Shown: positions 1 to 7,920, numbered from the stretch's first letter. The stretch is DNA of 31,149 nucleotides from an uncultured Clostridia bacterium (GCA_947630525.1 CANRHW010000002.1:1-31149); one strand, 5' to 3'. Program-made: numbers and translations. Notes: generated by a model not told the origin, from the letters alone.

Positions 1-238
1 CGTCGGTCTTATAGCGGCCAACCGTACTCGTAAGGGCGATTATCTGACGGTTGATATTGCTGAGGCTGACCACGTCCTTATCCACAAGGTCGATGGTTCC
101 GACGCCGCTGCGGGCAAGGGCCTCGGCCACATAGCCGCCCACGCCGCCCACGCCGAACACCGCCACCCGCGCCCGGGCAAGAACTGCCATTGCCTCGCGG
201 CCGAGGAGAAGCTCGGTTCTCGAAAACCGCTCCTCCAT
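1..238 (-). CDS. tcdA: tRNA threonylcarbamoyladenosine dehydratase, N-terminal part (ThiF/MoeB/HesA fold)
   Basis: The first 79 codons are present and the rest lies beyond the left edge. The protein begins MEERFSRTELLLG, then has a Rossmann nucleotide-binding loop (VFGVGGVGGYVAEALARSGV, about residues 27-46), then DKDVVSLSNINRQ, where the conserved Asp and the SNINRQ stretch form the ATP site of E1-like enzymes. RFSRTELLLG followed by GVGGVG is typical of TcdA (YgdL), which uses ATP to cyclise t6A37 to ct6A in tRNAs reading ANN codons. The ATG at 238 is preceded by an AGGAGGG site (about 246-252). It follows the unknown gene at 309-668 by about 70 bp on the same strand, so co-transcription with the polymerase cluster is possible. 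ThiF or MoeB are less likely because of the RFSRTELL start. The C-terminal half cannot be checked. Confidence 0.85.
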   Translation of the reverse strand, partial: MEERFSRTELLLGREAMAVLARARVAVFGVGGVGGYVAEALARSGVGTIDLVDKDVVSLSNINRQIIALTSTVGRYKTD

Positions 239-308
239 AATTTCACCCTCCTATGCAAAACGGGCAAATAAACTCACTTGTGTGCGAAACGGCAGGCAGT
301 CCGCCGCC

Positions 309-668
309 TCAGTCCGCGCGGCCCTTTTCAAGGGGCGAGCCGGAATAAAAGGCGTTGGCTATCATCTGCATGGCCGGGTCGAGATAAACATACTTGCCGG
401 CGGCGCGGGTCATGCTGTCAAGTATCTCCTTTGGCAGCGGCGGGTCGCCCCGCTTTTTGCGCATGGCGTTAAGGCCCGCCTGCATGGCGGCCTTTTCCTC
501 GTCGGAGGCGGGACGAAAAACGTCCTTTTCCGCGGGCTTGCGCATATCAACGGCCATGCGGGTCAGGTCCACAACGATAATACCCGGGGCGGCGGAATGG
601 TCGTCCTCGGGATAATACTCATAGCGCAGCATCTCGCCGGACTTTTCCACAAGCTCAAATGTTACCAT
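309..668 (-). CDS. Hypothetical 119-aa protein
   Basis: I do not recognise this family. It is a soluble, charged protein without signal peptide or membrane segment. It starts with a strand-rich part (MVTFELVEKSGEMLRYEYYP), then a stretch ending in IIVVDLTRMAVDMRKPAEKD, then an Ala/Lys-rich helix and a C-terminal helix (KYVYLDPAMQMIANAFYSG). The start ATG at 668 has a GAGGGA site about 8 bases upstream. It lies 68 bp downstream of the YolD-like gene and upstream of the TcdA-like gene, all on one strand, so it may be the third gene of the polymerase operon. No terminator hairpin is visible in the gap. Codon use is like its neighbours, so I believe it is a real gene, but I give no function. Confidence 0.7.
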   Translation of the reverse strand: MVTFELVEKSGEMLRYEYYPEDDHSAAPGIIVVDLTRMAVDMRKPAEKDVFRPASDEEKAAMQAGLNAMRKKRGDPPLPKEILDSMTRAAGKYVYLDPAMQMIANAFYSGSPLEKGRAD

Positions 669-736
669 ATATATCCCTCGCTTTTTTATTTCTTTATTCC
701 ATTATAAACCATGGGCGGCGGAAATACAAGGCTTTA

Positions 737-922
737 TTAAAATTTTTTGCCGTCATATTCCTCCTCGGCCCGGCGGGCGGTTTCCCTTATTACATCGCTG
801 TGGCCGGTCAGCGCCGCAAAGGCGGCGAACTGGGCCGCTCTATCCCCCACCGGCATGCGGGGCCTTGTCGGCGAAACGTGGTGAGGCAGATCAATTATAT
901 CATCATAACGGCGATCGTCCAT
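737..922 (-). CDS. YolD-like small protein linked to the Y-family polymerase
   Basis: This 61-residue protein contains DLPHHVSPTRPRMPVGDRAA followed by QFAAFAALTGHSDVIRETAR. The DRAAQFxxFAALTG signature is typical of the short YolD-like proteins that sit beside UmuC-type polymerases in Clostridia. YolD proteins are proposed UmuD-like or accessory partners of translesion polymerases, but this short form is not characterised as far as I know. The ATG at 922 is 15 bp after the polymerase stop codon and has an AAGGGGGG ribosome site. The tight spacing argues for translational coupling and a shared role in damage tolerance. The family call is firm. The function is inference from position. Confidence 0.8.
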   Translation of the reverse strand: MDDRRYDDIIDLPHHVSPTRPRMPVGDRAAQFAAFAALTGHSDVIRETARRAEEEYDGKKF

Positions 923-937
923 TTTCGGTTCCCCCCT

Positions 938-2458
938 TTAGGATTTGTGGCCGCCTATCTGACCGTTGCGGTCGATGGCGGTAGCCCCATCCTCCAGGTC
1001 CATGCCCTTTAGGACGGCGTTTTTCCCGTACTTCTTTTTTATGGAAAGTATGGCCTTTTGCATATTTTTTTCTTTCTTAAGCTCCTCGGCTTCCCTCCGC
1101 CGCCGGGCCTCGTCATCGCCGCCGGTCAGGAAGCTGAGCTGTTCATAGCCCTGACTTTCGGGGATTTCAGCTTCGGCGACAACGTGATTTGCGGCCAGCG
1201 TTATACGGCGCACCAGCAGGTTTTTGTCAGTTATGCGTTTGAACAAATCCGCCGCCGTTTTGACGATGAGCTTGCCAGAGGAAGAATAGCGGCCCAAATT
1301 GGCGCTGCCATGGGCGCTTTTGGGCACCTTGCGGCCGTAACCGTCAACGGTGACCGGTCCCTTATATTTTTTCCGTATCTCCGCGTCGCGGAGATTTTCA
1401 ATATCATAGCCCACGGTCAGCACGAGCTGATCGGCGGCAAGGCCCTTGTCCACCAAATCGAGAGCCGTCGCTTCGGCCATCTCCCGAACCACGAGAGCCG
1501 CCCTGTCGTTAGTATAGGGCTGCTGCAGCACCTGACCCGAGCTGAGACTGTTGGTTTCGGGTTTATAGGCCTTGATATCGGCTATGGTGCAGGGTTCCCA
1601 CCCCCATGCATGGTCAATGAGCAGCTCGGCATTTACGCCGAATATTTTATACAAAAGGTCCTCGTTGTAGTAGTCCCGGGGGCCGCCAACCGAGCAGCGG
1701 GCCACGTCGCCCATAGTGTATATACCGGCGTCCTCCAGCTTCTTTGCGGTGCCTTTGCCCACGCGCCAGAAGTCCGTCAGCGGCCGGTGAGTCCAAAGAC
1801 TGCGGCGGTAACTCATTTCGTCCAGCTCGGCAATGCGCACGCCGTTTTCGTCAGGCGGACTGTGCTTGGCCATAATATCCATGGCTATCTTCGCCAGATA
1901 CAGATTTGTCCCGATACCGGCGGTTGCGGTTATGCCGGTCTCGGCCAGAACGTCAAGTATCATCTTCATAGCCAGCTCACGGGCGGTTAGCTTATAGGTA
2001 TCAAGATAGGCGGTGGCGTCGATAAAGACCTCGTCTATGGAATAGGTGTGTATGTCTTCGGGAGCAATATATTTCAGATAAATACTATATATGCGGGCGC
2101 TGTAGTCGATGTAAAGGGCCATTCGCGGCGGAGCGACAATGTAGTCCAGCGCCAGATACGGGCAGGCTTTGACCTCGCTGTTGTTCCAGGAGCGGTCTGA
2201 AAACAGCCCGCCCGGAGCCCGCCGCTGACGCTGAGCATTGACGGCCTTTACCCTCTGCACCACCTCGAACAGCCGGGGCCGGCCCGGTATGCCGTAGCTC
2301 TTTAGCGATGGCGAGACCGCCAGGCAGATGGTTTTTTCGGTGCGGCTCTCGTCCGCCACCACAAGATTTGTGGTCATCGGGTCCAGGCCCCGCTCCGCGC
2401 ATTCCGCCGAAGCGTAAAATGACTTTAAATCAATGGCGATATAGGTTCTGTTTTCCAC
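938..2458 (-). CDS. Y-family DNA polymerase (UmuC/DinB type, Firmicutes)
   Basis: This 506-residue translesion polymerase begins with the catalytic IAIDLKSFYASAECAERG; Asp10 is the first metal ligand and SFYASAE is the fingers signature. The second acidic motif, YSIDEVFID, follows near residue 140. The helix-hairpin-helix thumb (FWRVGKGTAKKLEDAGIYTM) and a little-finger region come next. Near the C-terminus YEQLSFL looks like a beta-clamp binding peptide, and the protein ends in KKYGKNAVLKGMDLEDGATA plus a short tail typical of this clostridial subgroup. The start is GTG at 2458, supported by AGGAGG seven bases upstream; no better ATG exists. It is the first gene of a probable operon with the YolD-like and 119-aa genes, under a palindromic site at 2476-2496 that may hold it off until DNA damage. 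Subgroup naming (UmuC versus ImuB or PolIV) is uncertain. Confidence 0.92.
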   Translation of the reverse strand: MENRTYIAIDLKSFYASAECAERGLDPMTTNLVVADESRTEKTICLAVSPSLKSYGIPGRPRLFEVVQRVKAVNAQRQRRAPGGLFSDRSWNNSEVKACPYLALDYIVAPPRMALYIDYSARIYSIYLKYIAPEDIHTYSIDEVFIDATAYLDTYKLTARELAMKMILDVLAETGITATAGIGTNLYLAKIAMDIMAKHSPPDENGVRIAELDEMSYRRSLWTHRPLTDFWRVGKGTAKKLEDAGIYTMGDVARCSVGGPRDYYNEDLLYKIFGVNAELLIDHAWGWEPCTIADIKAYKPETNSLSSGQVLQQPYTNDRAALVVREMAEATALDLVDKGLAADQLVLTVGYDIENLRDAEIRKKYKGPVTVDGYGRKVPKSAHGSANLGRYSSSGKLIVKTAADLFKRITDKNLLVRRITLAANHVVAEAEIPESQGYEQLSFLTGGDDEARRRREAEELKKEKNMQKAILSIKKKYGKNAVLKGMDLEDGATAIDRNGQIGGHKS

Positions 2459-2475
2459 GCTCCGGCCTCCTTTTT

Positions 2476-2496
2476 TACAAAACAGACCGTTTTGTA
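2476..2496. promoter_or_regulatory. Palindromic operator candidate upstream of the polymerase gene
   Basis: TACAAAAC, five bases (AGACC), then GTTTTGTA make an exact 8-bp inverted repeat lying 18 bp upstream of the GTG start, next to its ribosome site. A further TTTACAAA half-like site follows at about 2501-2507. The sequence does not fit the Gram-positive LexA box (GAAC-N4-GTTC), so a different repressor is more likely. It could also act as a small hairpin in the leader RNA. It is on the side of the 66-aa gene's promoter too. Confidence 0.5.
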
Positions 2497-2560
2497 ATTT
2501 TTTACAAATTAGTTTATGATTTTTTGTGAATTATTTCGGAATAAAATTTGCGAAAAAACC

Positions 2561-2589
2561 TTGGAATTTGTTTAAATTAGTGGTATATT
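2561..2589 (+). promoter_or_regulatory. Sigma-A-type promoter of the 66-aa gene
   Basis: TTGGAA (2561-2566), a 17-base spacer and TATATT (2584-2589) lie 45 bp before the start codon at 2634. Spacing is ideal and both boxes are close to consensus. Confidence 0.65.
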
Positions 2590-2633
2590 AATAGCAGCAT
2601 AGCCGCAGACTTACAAGAGGAGAGATCGCAACA

Positions 2634-2834
2634 TTGAAGAAGTACAAGGTTTTTGTAAACGGCGGGGCCATATCCGCCGAGCAGCTGTATTACAGCTCAA
2701 GTAGGAACAGCAAGCTGCACATCCGCGAGACTGGCGCGGATTTCTGCGAAGTCTTCGATATGCAGAACCGGCAGGTATCCTCCGCAAAGCGCCTGCCGGA
2801 CGGCAGAGTTGTAAATACGGCTTTTGTAAAATGA
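2634..2834 (+). CDS. Hypothetical 66-aa protein
   Basis: This short basic protein (MKKYKVFVNGGAISAEQLYY start, RLPDGRVVNTAFVK end) has no membrane segment, signal peptide or family I recognise. The pattern of alternating hydrophobic residues suggests a small beta-rich fold. It starts at TTG (2634), supported by an AAGAGGAGAG site seven to fifteen bases upstream and by a well-spaced promoter at 2561-2589; no ATG is available in frame near that site. It is followed by a strong hairpin. It stands alone between two minus-strand genes, so it is its own transcription unit. The promoter, RBS and hairpin together make it a credible gene despite its size. Confidence 0.65.
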   Translation: MKKYKVFVNGGAISAEQLYYSSSRNSKLHIRETGADFCEVFDMQNRQVSSAKRLPDGRVVNTAFVK

Positions 2835-2838
2835 CATA

Positions 2839-2882
2839 AGGGCCATGTTCAAAGCGCCGGCAGCGGTCTTGAACATGGCTCT
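2839..2882. terminator. Long-stem hairpin between convergent genes
   Basis: AGGGCCATGTTCAA (2839-2852) pairs with TTGAACATGGCTCT (2869-2882), a 14-bp stem with one G-T pair and a 16-base loop. No strong T run follows on either strand, but its place just after the 66-aa gene stop and before the acyltransferase stop suggests a bidirectional terminator. Confidence 0.55.
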
Positions 2883-2923
2883 TGTGTTTCGGCCGGGCAT
2901 GAGGCTCCGGGAATACCGGCGTA

Positions 2924-3988
2924 TTAAGATTTATGATTTTGATTACTTTCGGTTCGGTCGCCGCATATCCGCCCCGCCAGCCAGGAACAGGCAACTGCCA
3001 AGAGCCGCAAAATCACGCAAAGCGGTATCACGCACAGCAACGCCGCAAGGGCCGCTTTGTCAGACTTGGGGAACAGGGCAAGGGTAGTGGTCAGGTATTG
3101 ATATACCTCGAAGCAGAAAATATGAGCAAGGTATATTTCAAAGGAAAACTCGCCGACCTTTCGGAACGGCCAGAGAAACAGCCGCCCTACGGCGAACCTG
3201 CCAACAAGCTCGGCAAACGCCGATATGATGAGGCAGATACCCGGCGTTATAAGAATAAAGGGGTACCAATACATGCCGTAGGGCCACAAATAATCATAGC
3301 AGCGCCTAAATGCGTAAAGGAACAGACACACCCCCGCAAATGCGGCGGCTATAATAATCAGCGCCCGGATAACGCCCACCTTTTTTTCACCGTCACGGGA
3401 GAGCTTGGCCAAATACATACCCATAACAAAAATTGGCAGCCTCGTCACAATAATTATACCGTCGTAGGCGTTCCAGAACGGAACCGTAATCAACAGCAGC
3501 GCCGCCACAAGGGCTATGTATTGCCGGGGTTTTGTCATTTTTTCTACAAGGCCCGCAAAATACGGGGTCAGCAGATACATCACCGCCAGGCCGGTAATAT
3601 ACCAGTTGAACTCGCCGCCCAGACCCGTAAAGCCCTGAACGCCGAACAAATTGCCTATGACGGCGCCATAGTTAAAGCCGCCCAGCCACGTCTTATACAC
3701 GCACCACAAAATAATAAACGGCAAATATACCGGCGCCAGCCTTTTAATCCTGCGGCAGATAAAGGCCGCAGGATCGTGATCACGGACGTAAGAGAAGTAC
3801 ACCCCGACGCCGGAAGCAAACATGAAAATGTCCACGCCGCCGTAACCCATGATTTTGAATACCGACAGGTATTCATCCGTCACGGTCAGCTCCACATGGA
3901 AAAACACTATCCACAGCATAGCAAAGCCCATCCACAGCGAACGGTGCTTTATAATTGAATTGAGACGTATTTTTCTCACCTCCGGCAA
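2924..3988 (-). CDS. Acyltransferase 3 family integral membrane protein
   Basis: This is a polytopic membrane protein of about 350 residues with roughly ten hydrophobic segments. The first segment, FAMLWIVFFHVELTV, carries the conserved His of the acyltransferase-3 family (compare the usual ...LLVVLFH). An Arg/Lys-rich loop (FICRRIKRLAPVYLPF) follows, as in the OafA/NodX group. Such enzymes transfer acetyl or succinyl groups to extracellular polysaccharide or cell-wall sugars; the substrate here is unknown. There is no C-terminal SGNH domain. The 5' end is unclear: the longest frame begins with TTG at 3988, but a strong GGAGGTGAG site lies inside codons 3-5 (about 3975-3983) and no ATG or TTG follows at good distance. 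A GTG at codon 4 and an ATG at codon 20 are alternatives. It has its own promoter facing left. Confidence 0.85.
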   Translation of the reverse strand: MPEVRKIRLNSIIKHRSLWMGFAMLWIVFFHVELTVTDEYLSVFKIMGYGGVDIFMFASGVGVYFSYVRDHDPAAFICRRIKRLAPVYLPFIILWCVYKTWLGGFNYGAVIGNLFGVQGFTGLGGEFNWYITGLAVMYLLTPYFAGLVEKMTKPRQYIALVAALLLITVPFWNAYDGIIIVTRLPIFVMGMYLAKLSRDGEKKVGVIRALIIIAAAFAGVCLFLYAFRRCYDYLWPYGMYWYPFILITPGICLIISAFAELVGRFAVGRLFLWPFRKVGEFSFEIYLAHIFCFEVYQYLTTTLALFPKSDKAALAALLCVIPLCVILRLLAVACSWLAGRICGDRTESNQNHKS

Positions 3989-4052
3989 TCGTTATACATG
4001 GCAGACTTCCGCCAAAAACAAGCCTTTCATACGGAGTATTCCTAACACATTA

Positions 4053-4081
4053 ACATTATCATACTTTCGTCCGATTGTCAA
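4053..4081 (-). promoter_or_regulatory. Promoter of the acyltransferase gene
   Basis: Read on the minus strand, TTGACA (4076-4081) is followed by 17 bases and TAATGT (4053-4058); GATAAT at 15-base spacing (4055-4060) is an alternative -10. It lies about 65-90 bp before the presumed start and faces away from the promoter at 4157. Confidence 0.6.
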
Positions 4082-4156
4082 GGGGGAGAATTTCTTTTCG
4101 CCGCCGCGGAGCAAGGTGCTATTCACGCCGATATCCGCGATTTTACGATTTTTTTA

Positions 4157-4185
4157 TTGACATTTAAATTTTGTTGATATATAAT
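4157..4185 (+). promoter_or_regulatory. Consensus promoter of the 5'-nucleotidase gene
   Basis: TTGACA (4157-4162), a 17-base spacer and TATAAT (4180-4185) match the sigma-A consensus exactly. The start codon follows 35 bp downstream of the -10. No operator-like palindrome is seen, suggesting strong basal expression. Confidence 0.85.
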
Positions 4186-4220
4186 TATTTTATATACTTA
4201 AATCAAGGGAGAGATATAAG

Positions 4221-6356
4221 ATGAACAAGCTGTTTAGACGCATTTCCTCTGTGTTGACCGCCGCATTTGTCGCCCTGACGCCGGCGGCGGCGCCAACCTT
4301 CGCCGCGGAAGAAGATGCCCCGAAGGTCGTTTCTCTGCGCATGGCCGCCTTTTATGACGGAGAGGGCAATTTGGTGAGCGTAAAGCGTATAACCGGCACG
4401 CTCAGCGAAGACGAAACAGAAGTATTATTGGATATGTATAAGACCGACACCGCCCGCACCGCCAAGGTATTCGCGTGGACGGCCAATCTGGAGCCCATCG
4501 AAGGCGCGGCAAAGAGCTACCCGCTCAGCGACGACGCCAACTCCGTGGTAATACTCCACACCAACGATATGCACGGCAACCTTATTGATGATGCGAAGAA
4601 TGGAGTTATAGGCAGCGACCGTGTGGCGGCTATGAAAAAGCTTGACGACGCTATTCTGGCCGACGCGGGCGACGCCGTTCAGGGCGTGGCGCTGGCGTCT
4701 CAGTCTAACGGCGAATACGTAATAGATATAATGAACGCCGCCGGTTATGACGTAATGGCGCTTGGCAATCACGAGTTCGACTACGGTCAGGAGCAGCTGC
4801 GCAAGCTGTGTGAGCTGGCCGACTTCCCCATAATATCCGCCAACACTTACCTTGACGGTCAGCTGCTATGCGGAGCCGAGGACAACAACGGAGCTAATAT
4901 TATCATCGAAAAGAACGGCATCAAGGTCGGCATTTTCGCCCTTACGACCGGGGCCACTAAGACCTCCACCAAGCCCGAAAACCTCACCGGCGTGGAATTT
5001 AGAGACGAAATCGAGACCGCCCGGGAGCAGGTCGAGGAGTTGGATGACCAGGGCGCCGATGTAATAATCGCCCTCACACATATAGGAGAATACGAGGACG
5101 AAAACTCTACTACCTGCCGCGCCCTGGCGCAGGCCCTCCAGGGCACCGAGCTGGACGCTATAATCGACGGCCACAGCCATACGGTCATAAAAGACGAGGT
5201 GATCGGCGGCATTACCGTTGCCCAGACGGGTACGGCCAGCGCCAACGTAGGCCGTATGAAGATAACCGTAGCGGAGGACGGAAGCGTTACCGTAGACGGA
5301 GCGCTGCTCTCACGCGCTTTCCTTGAAAACGTCACCCCTGACCCGGACGTTACCGCCACTGTCAACAAGTACAGTGAAGAGCTGAACAAGACCCTCGCCC
5401 AATCCATAGGCACCAACGTCCACACACTTTGGGGCGGCTCGCACAACGGAATATCCATTTCCCGCTCGGGTGAAACAAGCATGGGCGACCTTATCTGCGA
5501 CGCCATGATAGCCGAAGCGGAGGATATTATGCCCGAGGAATACAAGGGCCTGCCCATAGTCGCCATCGAAAACGGCGGCGGCTTCAGAACCGGCATACCA
5601 AACGGCCCGATGACCGTTGGCAGCGTTATAAACTGTCTGCCTTTCGCCAACGCTGTTATGACAAGAGAAACAACGCCCGCCGTGCTCTATAGCGCCCTGG
5701 AAAGCACTCTCTCCTCCGTTACGGCGCAGGATGAGCTGTATCCGGGATTCCTCACCTCCAGCTACAGCGGCTCGTTCCCACAGATAGGCGGCATGAAGCT
5801 CGTCTATGACCCCAACGCCGAGAGCGGCGCCAAGATAACAAGCCTCACGCTCAGCAGCGGCGTTTCCCTCGACCGAAACGACGCAACGACAAAGTTAGTA
5901 GTGGTTTCAAACGACTATATTTTCAGTAAGGGGTATTTTGACGGCTGTAAGTCAATAGCCGAAGGCAACGGCCTTACCGAGTCGGTGCTGGCCTATATTG
6001 CAGAGCTCACCGAAAACGGAACAAAGCCCCTTGACAGGCCTATTTCGGATGGCAGGATAAGAACTGCTGGAGAGAATGCCGCCCGCACCTACGCGGCGCA
6101 CATAGCCATCAAAGGCGAGAACGTACCCGCTCAGCTCACCGCCATTGTGGACGGCAGCGGCACGGCCACCGGCACGGTAAAGGACGGCGTTCTTGAACTG
6201 AACCTTACCGACGGGCCTCACGCAATAAAGCTTTACGAGGACCAGCAGGAGGTCTTTGTTAATAACTACAGCGGCAACGGCGTTATAGACGAGTATGACC
6301 CGGGCACGGGCGTGCTCCAGCTCGGCTGGCCGACGCTGGAATACGCTGCGGAATAA
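4221..6356 (+). CDS. Secreted 5'-nucleotidase/2',3'-cyclic phosphodiesterase family protein (UshA-like)
   Basis: The 711-residue protein starts with a Sec signal peptide (MNKLFRRISSVLTAAFVALT, probable cleavage after Ala29). After a short unclassified N-terminal part comes the metallophosphatase domain: HTNDMHG at 113-119, DAGDAVQG at 148-155, GNHEFDYG at 182-189, then ALTHIGEY and IDGHSHT. These supply the two-metal ligands. The 5'-nucleotidase C-terminal domain follows (MGDLICDAMI, then IENGGGFRTGIPNGPMTVGS), whose Asn-Gly-Gly-Gly and Arg bind the substrate. The last ~100 residues form a small beta-rich tail without LPXTG or membrane anchor, so the enzyme may be released or held non-covalently. 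Role: dephosphorylation of external nucleotides to feed nucleoside uptake, by family analogy. ATG at 4221 has AGGGAGAG upstream; single-gene unit with promoter and terminator. Confidence 0.92.
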   Translation: MNKLFRRISSVLTAAFVALTPAAAPTFAAEEDAPKVVSLRMAAFYDGEGNLVSVKRITGTLSEDETEVLLDMYKTDTARTAKVFAWTANLEPIEGAAKSYPLSDDANSVVILHTNDMHGNLIDDAKNGVIGSDRVAAMKKLDDAILADAGDAVQGVALASQSNGEYVIDIMNAAGYDVMALGNHEFDYGQEQLRKLCELADFPIISANTYLDGQLLCGAEDNNGANIIIEKNGIKVGIFALTTGATKTSTKPENLTGVEFRDEIETAREQVEELDDQGADVIIALTHIGEYEDENSTTCRALAQALQGTELDAIIDGHSHTVIKDEVIGGITVAQTGTASANVGRMKITVAEDGSVTVDGALLSRAFLENVTPDPDVTATVNKYSEELNKTLAQSIGTNVHTLWGGSHNGISISRSGETSMGDLICDAMIAEAEDIMPEEYKGLPIVAIENGGGFRTGIPNGPMTVGSVINCLPFANAVMTRETTPAVLYSALESTLSSVTAQDELYPGFLTSSYSGSFPQIGGMKLVYDPNAESGAKITSLTLSSGVSLDRNDATTKLVVVSNDYIFSKGYFDGCKSIAEGNGLTESVLAYIAELTENGTKPLDRPISDGRIRTAGENAARTYAAHIAIKGENVPAQLTAIVDGSGTATGTVKDGVLELNLTDGPHAIKLYEDQQEVFVNNYSGNGVIDEYDPGTGVLQLGWPTLEYAAE

Positions 6357-6396
6357 TAGGCCAAGTTATTTATATATAAGCCATGAATTAATTATG

Positions 6397-6425
6397 GGGT
6401 CCGCTCAAAAGAGCGGGCCCTTTTT
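6397..6425 (+). terminator. Rho-independent terminator of the 5'-nucleotidase gene
   Basis: GGGTCCGCTC (6397-6406), an AAAA loop and GAGCGGGCCC (6411-6420) form a 10-bp GC-rich stem with one G-T pair, followed by TTTTT. It lies 40 bp after the stop codon. Confidence 0.9.
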
Positions 6426-6447
6426 AAGACCGGTCTGCGCGATTTTT

Positions 6448-7137
6448 TTACTTTTTCCAGCTTGTGGGAGCGTTGGCCAATATAATATTGAGGTTGCCGT
6501 TGCGGCAGCGGAGCTCATTCAAAAACTCCTGCTCATTTTGGTCCTGAGCTACTATGACATTGTAGCGCAGCTCAAACAGGGAACCAAGCTCGGTAGTCTT
6601 TATCCTGTCAAGCGAATACTTTTTGGTGTAGCGCTTTAGTATCTCGTCAAAAGCGCCCTGATAATTGAGGTCTTCGGGAATAGTTATCCTGAGAGTCTTG
6701 CGGACGGTCTTTTTTTCAAATATTCTGAACTTTTCGGAAATGAGTATTGCCGCGCAGAGAATGATAACAAAGCAAACGCCGTAGCCGTACAGGCCCACGC
6801 CGCAGGACAGGCCGGCGGCTATGTCGAAAAAGATAAAGCCGATATCCTTTGGATCGCCGGGGGCGCTCCTGAACCGAATTATTGACAGCGTGCCCGCCAT
6901 GCTGAAGGCCCGGGCGATATTGCTGCCGATAAAAAGGATTATGACCGCCATTATGATTGGCAGCATCAGCAGCGTGACCGCAAAGCTGCGCTGAAAACAC
7001 TCTTCTTCCTGCGTTTTGTAATATGTATAGGCTATCGCTGTCCCCATCAGCCACGCCACGACCATGGTCACCAGCGCGGAGCCGGGCGTTATTTGAGACG
7101 ACGCATTTGCAAGTATATCGTTAAACAAAGAATTCAT
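6448..7137 (-). CDS. DUF4956 family membrane protein
   Basis: The protein of 229 residues has a hydrophobic N-terminal half with about four membrane spans (about 20-40, 50-70, a re-entrant AFSMAGTLSIIRFRSAPGDP region, and 110-135), then a soluble C-terminal domain of about 90 residues (KTVRKTLRITIPEDLNYQ onward). The GTLSIIRFR...DPKD stretch is the hallmark of DUF4956. These proteins are regularly encoded beside VTC-domain proteins, and one proposal is that they form a membrane partner or conduit for the polymerase product; this has not been shown as far as I know. Its ATG directly abuts the stop codon of the VTC gene, so translation is almost certainly coupled. It is the last gene of a three-gene operon. 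Confidence 0.88.
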   Translation of the reverse strand: MNSLFNDILANASSQITPGSALVTMVVAWLMGTAIAYTYYKTQEEECFQRSFAVTLLMLPIIMAVIILFIGSNIARAFSMAGTLSIIRFRSAPGDPKDIGFIFFDIAAGLSCGVGLYGYGVCFVIILCAAILISEKFRIFEKKTVRKTLRITIPEDLNYQGAFDEILKRYTKKYSLDRIKTTELGSLFELRYNVIVAQDQNEQEFLNELRCRNGNLNIILANAPTSWKK

Positions 7138-7893
7138 TTATATTGCCTCTCTTCCTTCCACGGGCAGCTCCACTGTTCTTGAGGCCGCGTGGATATAATG
7201 GCGGAACTCCGTTCCGTACTTTGAAAAGCCGACGCGCTTTATGTTCAAGTCCGTAAGCATATGCGCCAGCCACAGGGGTTTCGCCAAAGACGTTTTTATC
7301 TCCATTACATAAATGTCCCTATCGAACAGCTTTTCGCCGTAATCGCCGCTTTCCAGCCGCACATCGCTGCGCCTGGTTCGGATATTTTTGTCAAAGGATA
7401 TCCGCAAATCCGGATTGCCGTTTTCAAAATAAGCTATGCGGTCATAGGCCAGATAGACTTTTGGCATTATATCGTGTATGCTCAGGAAGTATTCTATCTC
7501 ACGCAGGACTTGTCCGTTCATAAAATCCCTGACCGGGGGCTTTTTCCCCGTGGCCGCAAAGTCGTAAGCCTCGCCCAGAAATATTTTTGTCCTGCGTTTG
7601 TTCACAAGTCCGTTGAATTTCTTTTTAAGCTCCAGAAAGACCTTAGAGTCCAGCTCCGGCACTCCGTACGCTCGGAGCCGCAGCTTTTCCTTATAGACGG
7701 GCTTTTCCAGCGACCGCCGTATCAGGTAGTCGTCCCGGGTGTCAAAATATATATTCGCGATGGTATATGGGCCGTGATTAACATTGTGAGAATCCATCTC
7801 CATGTGCTCGTCCATGACCCGCAAGACCTTTTCATAAGTCGCCGGGTCCAAAAGATATTTGTGCTCATAGCGGTTAAACACCTCTATAGCCAT
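7138..7893 (-). CDS. VTC-domain protein (polyphosphate polymerase-like)
   Basis: This 251-residue cytosolic protein is a compact CYTH-tunnel domain like the catalytic domain of yeast Vtc4. Features include RYEHKYLL at residues 8-15 (basic and acidic tunnel residues), YFDTRDDYL, YKEKLRLRAYG (paired Arg on one strand), VFLELKKKFNGLVNKRR, then a late VMEIKTSLAKPLW, whose Glu and Lys match the conserved tunnel pair. In eukaryotes the fold turns ATP into polyphosphate using Mn. The bacterial copies are proposed to do the same, but activity should not be assumed. There is no SPX domain or membrane part here; the membrane function is likely supplied by the adjoining DUF4956 protein. Start ATG at 7893 has GGAGGG upstream, 27 bp after the MBL gene stop. 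Confidence 0.88.
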   Translation of the reverse strand: MAIEVFNRYEHKYLLDPATYEKVLRVMDEHMEMDSHNVNHGPYTIANIYFDTRDDYLIRRSLEKPVYKEKLRLRAYGVPELDSKVFLELKKKFNGLVNKRRTKIFLGEAYDFAATGKKPPVRDFMNGQVLREIEYFLSIHDIMPKVYLAYDRIAYFENGNPDLRISFDKNIRTRRSDVRLESGDYGEKLFDRDIYVMEIKTSLAKPLWLAHMLTDLNIKRVGFSKYGTEFRHYIHAASRTVELPVEGREAI

Positions 7894-7920
7894 GGATCAA
7901 CCCTCCTTCCGCGTTGCGGT

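Noticed and set aside
1058..1990. 310-aa plus-strand frame antisense to the polymerase
   Set aside because: It is a mirror of codon bias in a GC-rich gene; no ribosome site and no recognisable product.
2459..2633. LexA box upstream of the polymerase gene
   Set aside because: No GAAC-N4-GTTC match was found; the palindrome there has a different sequence.
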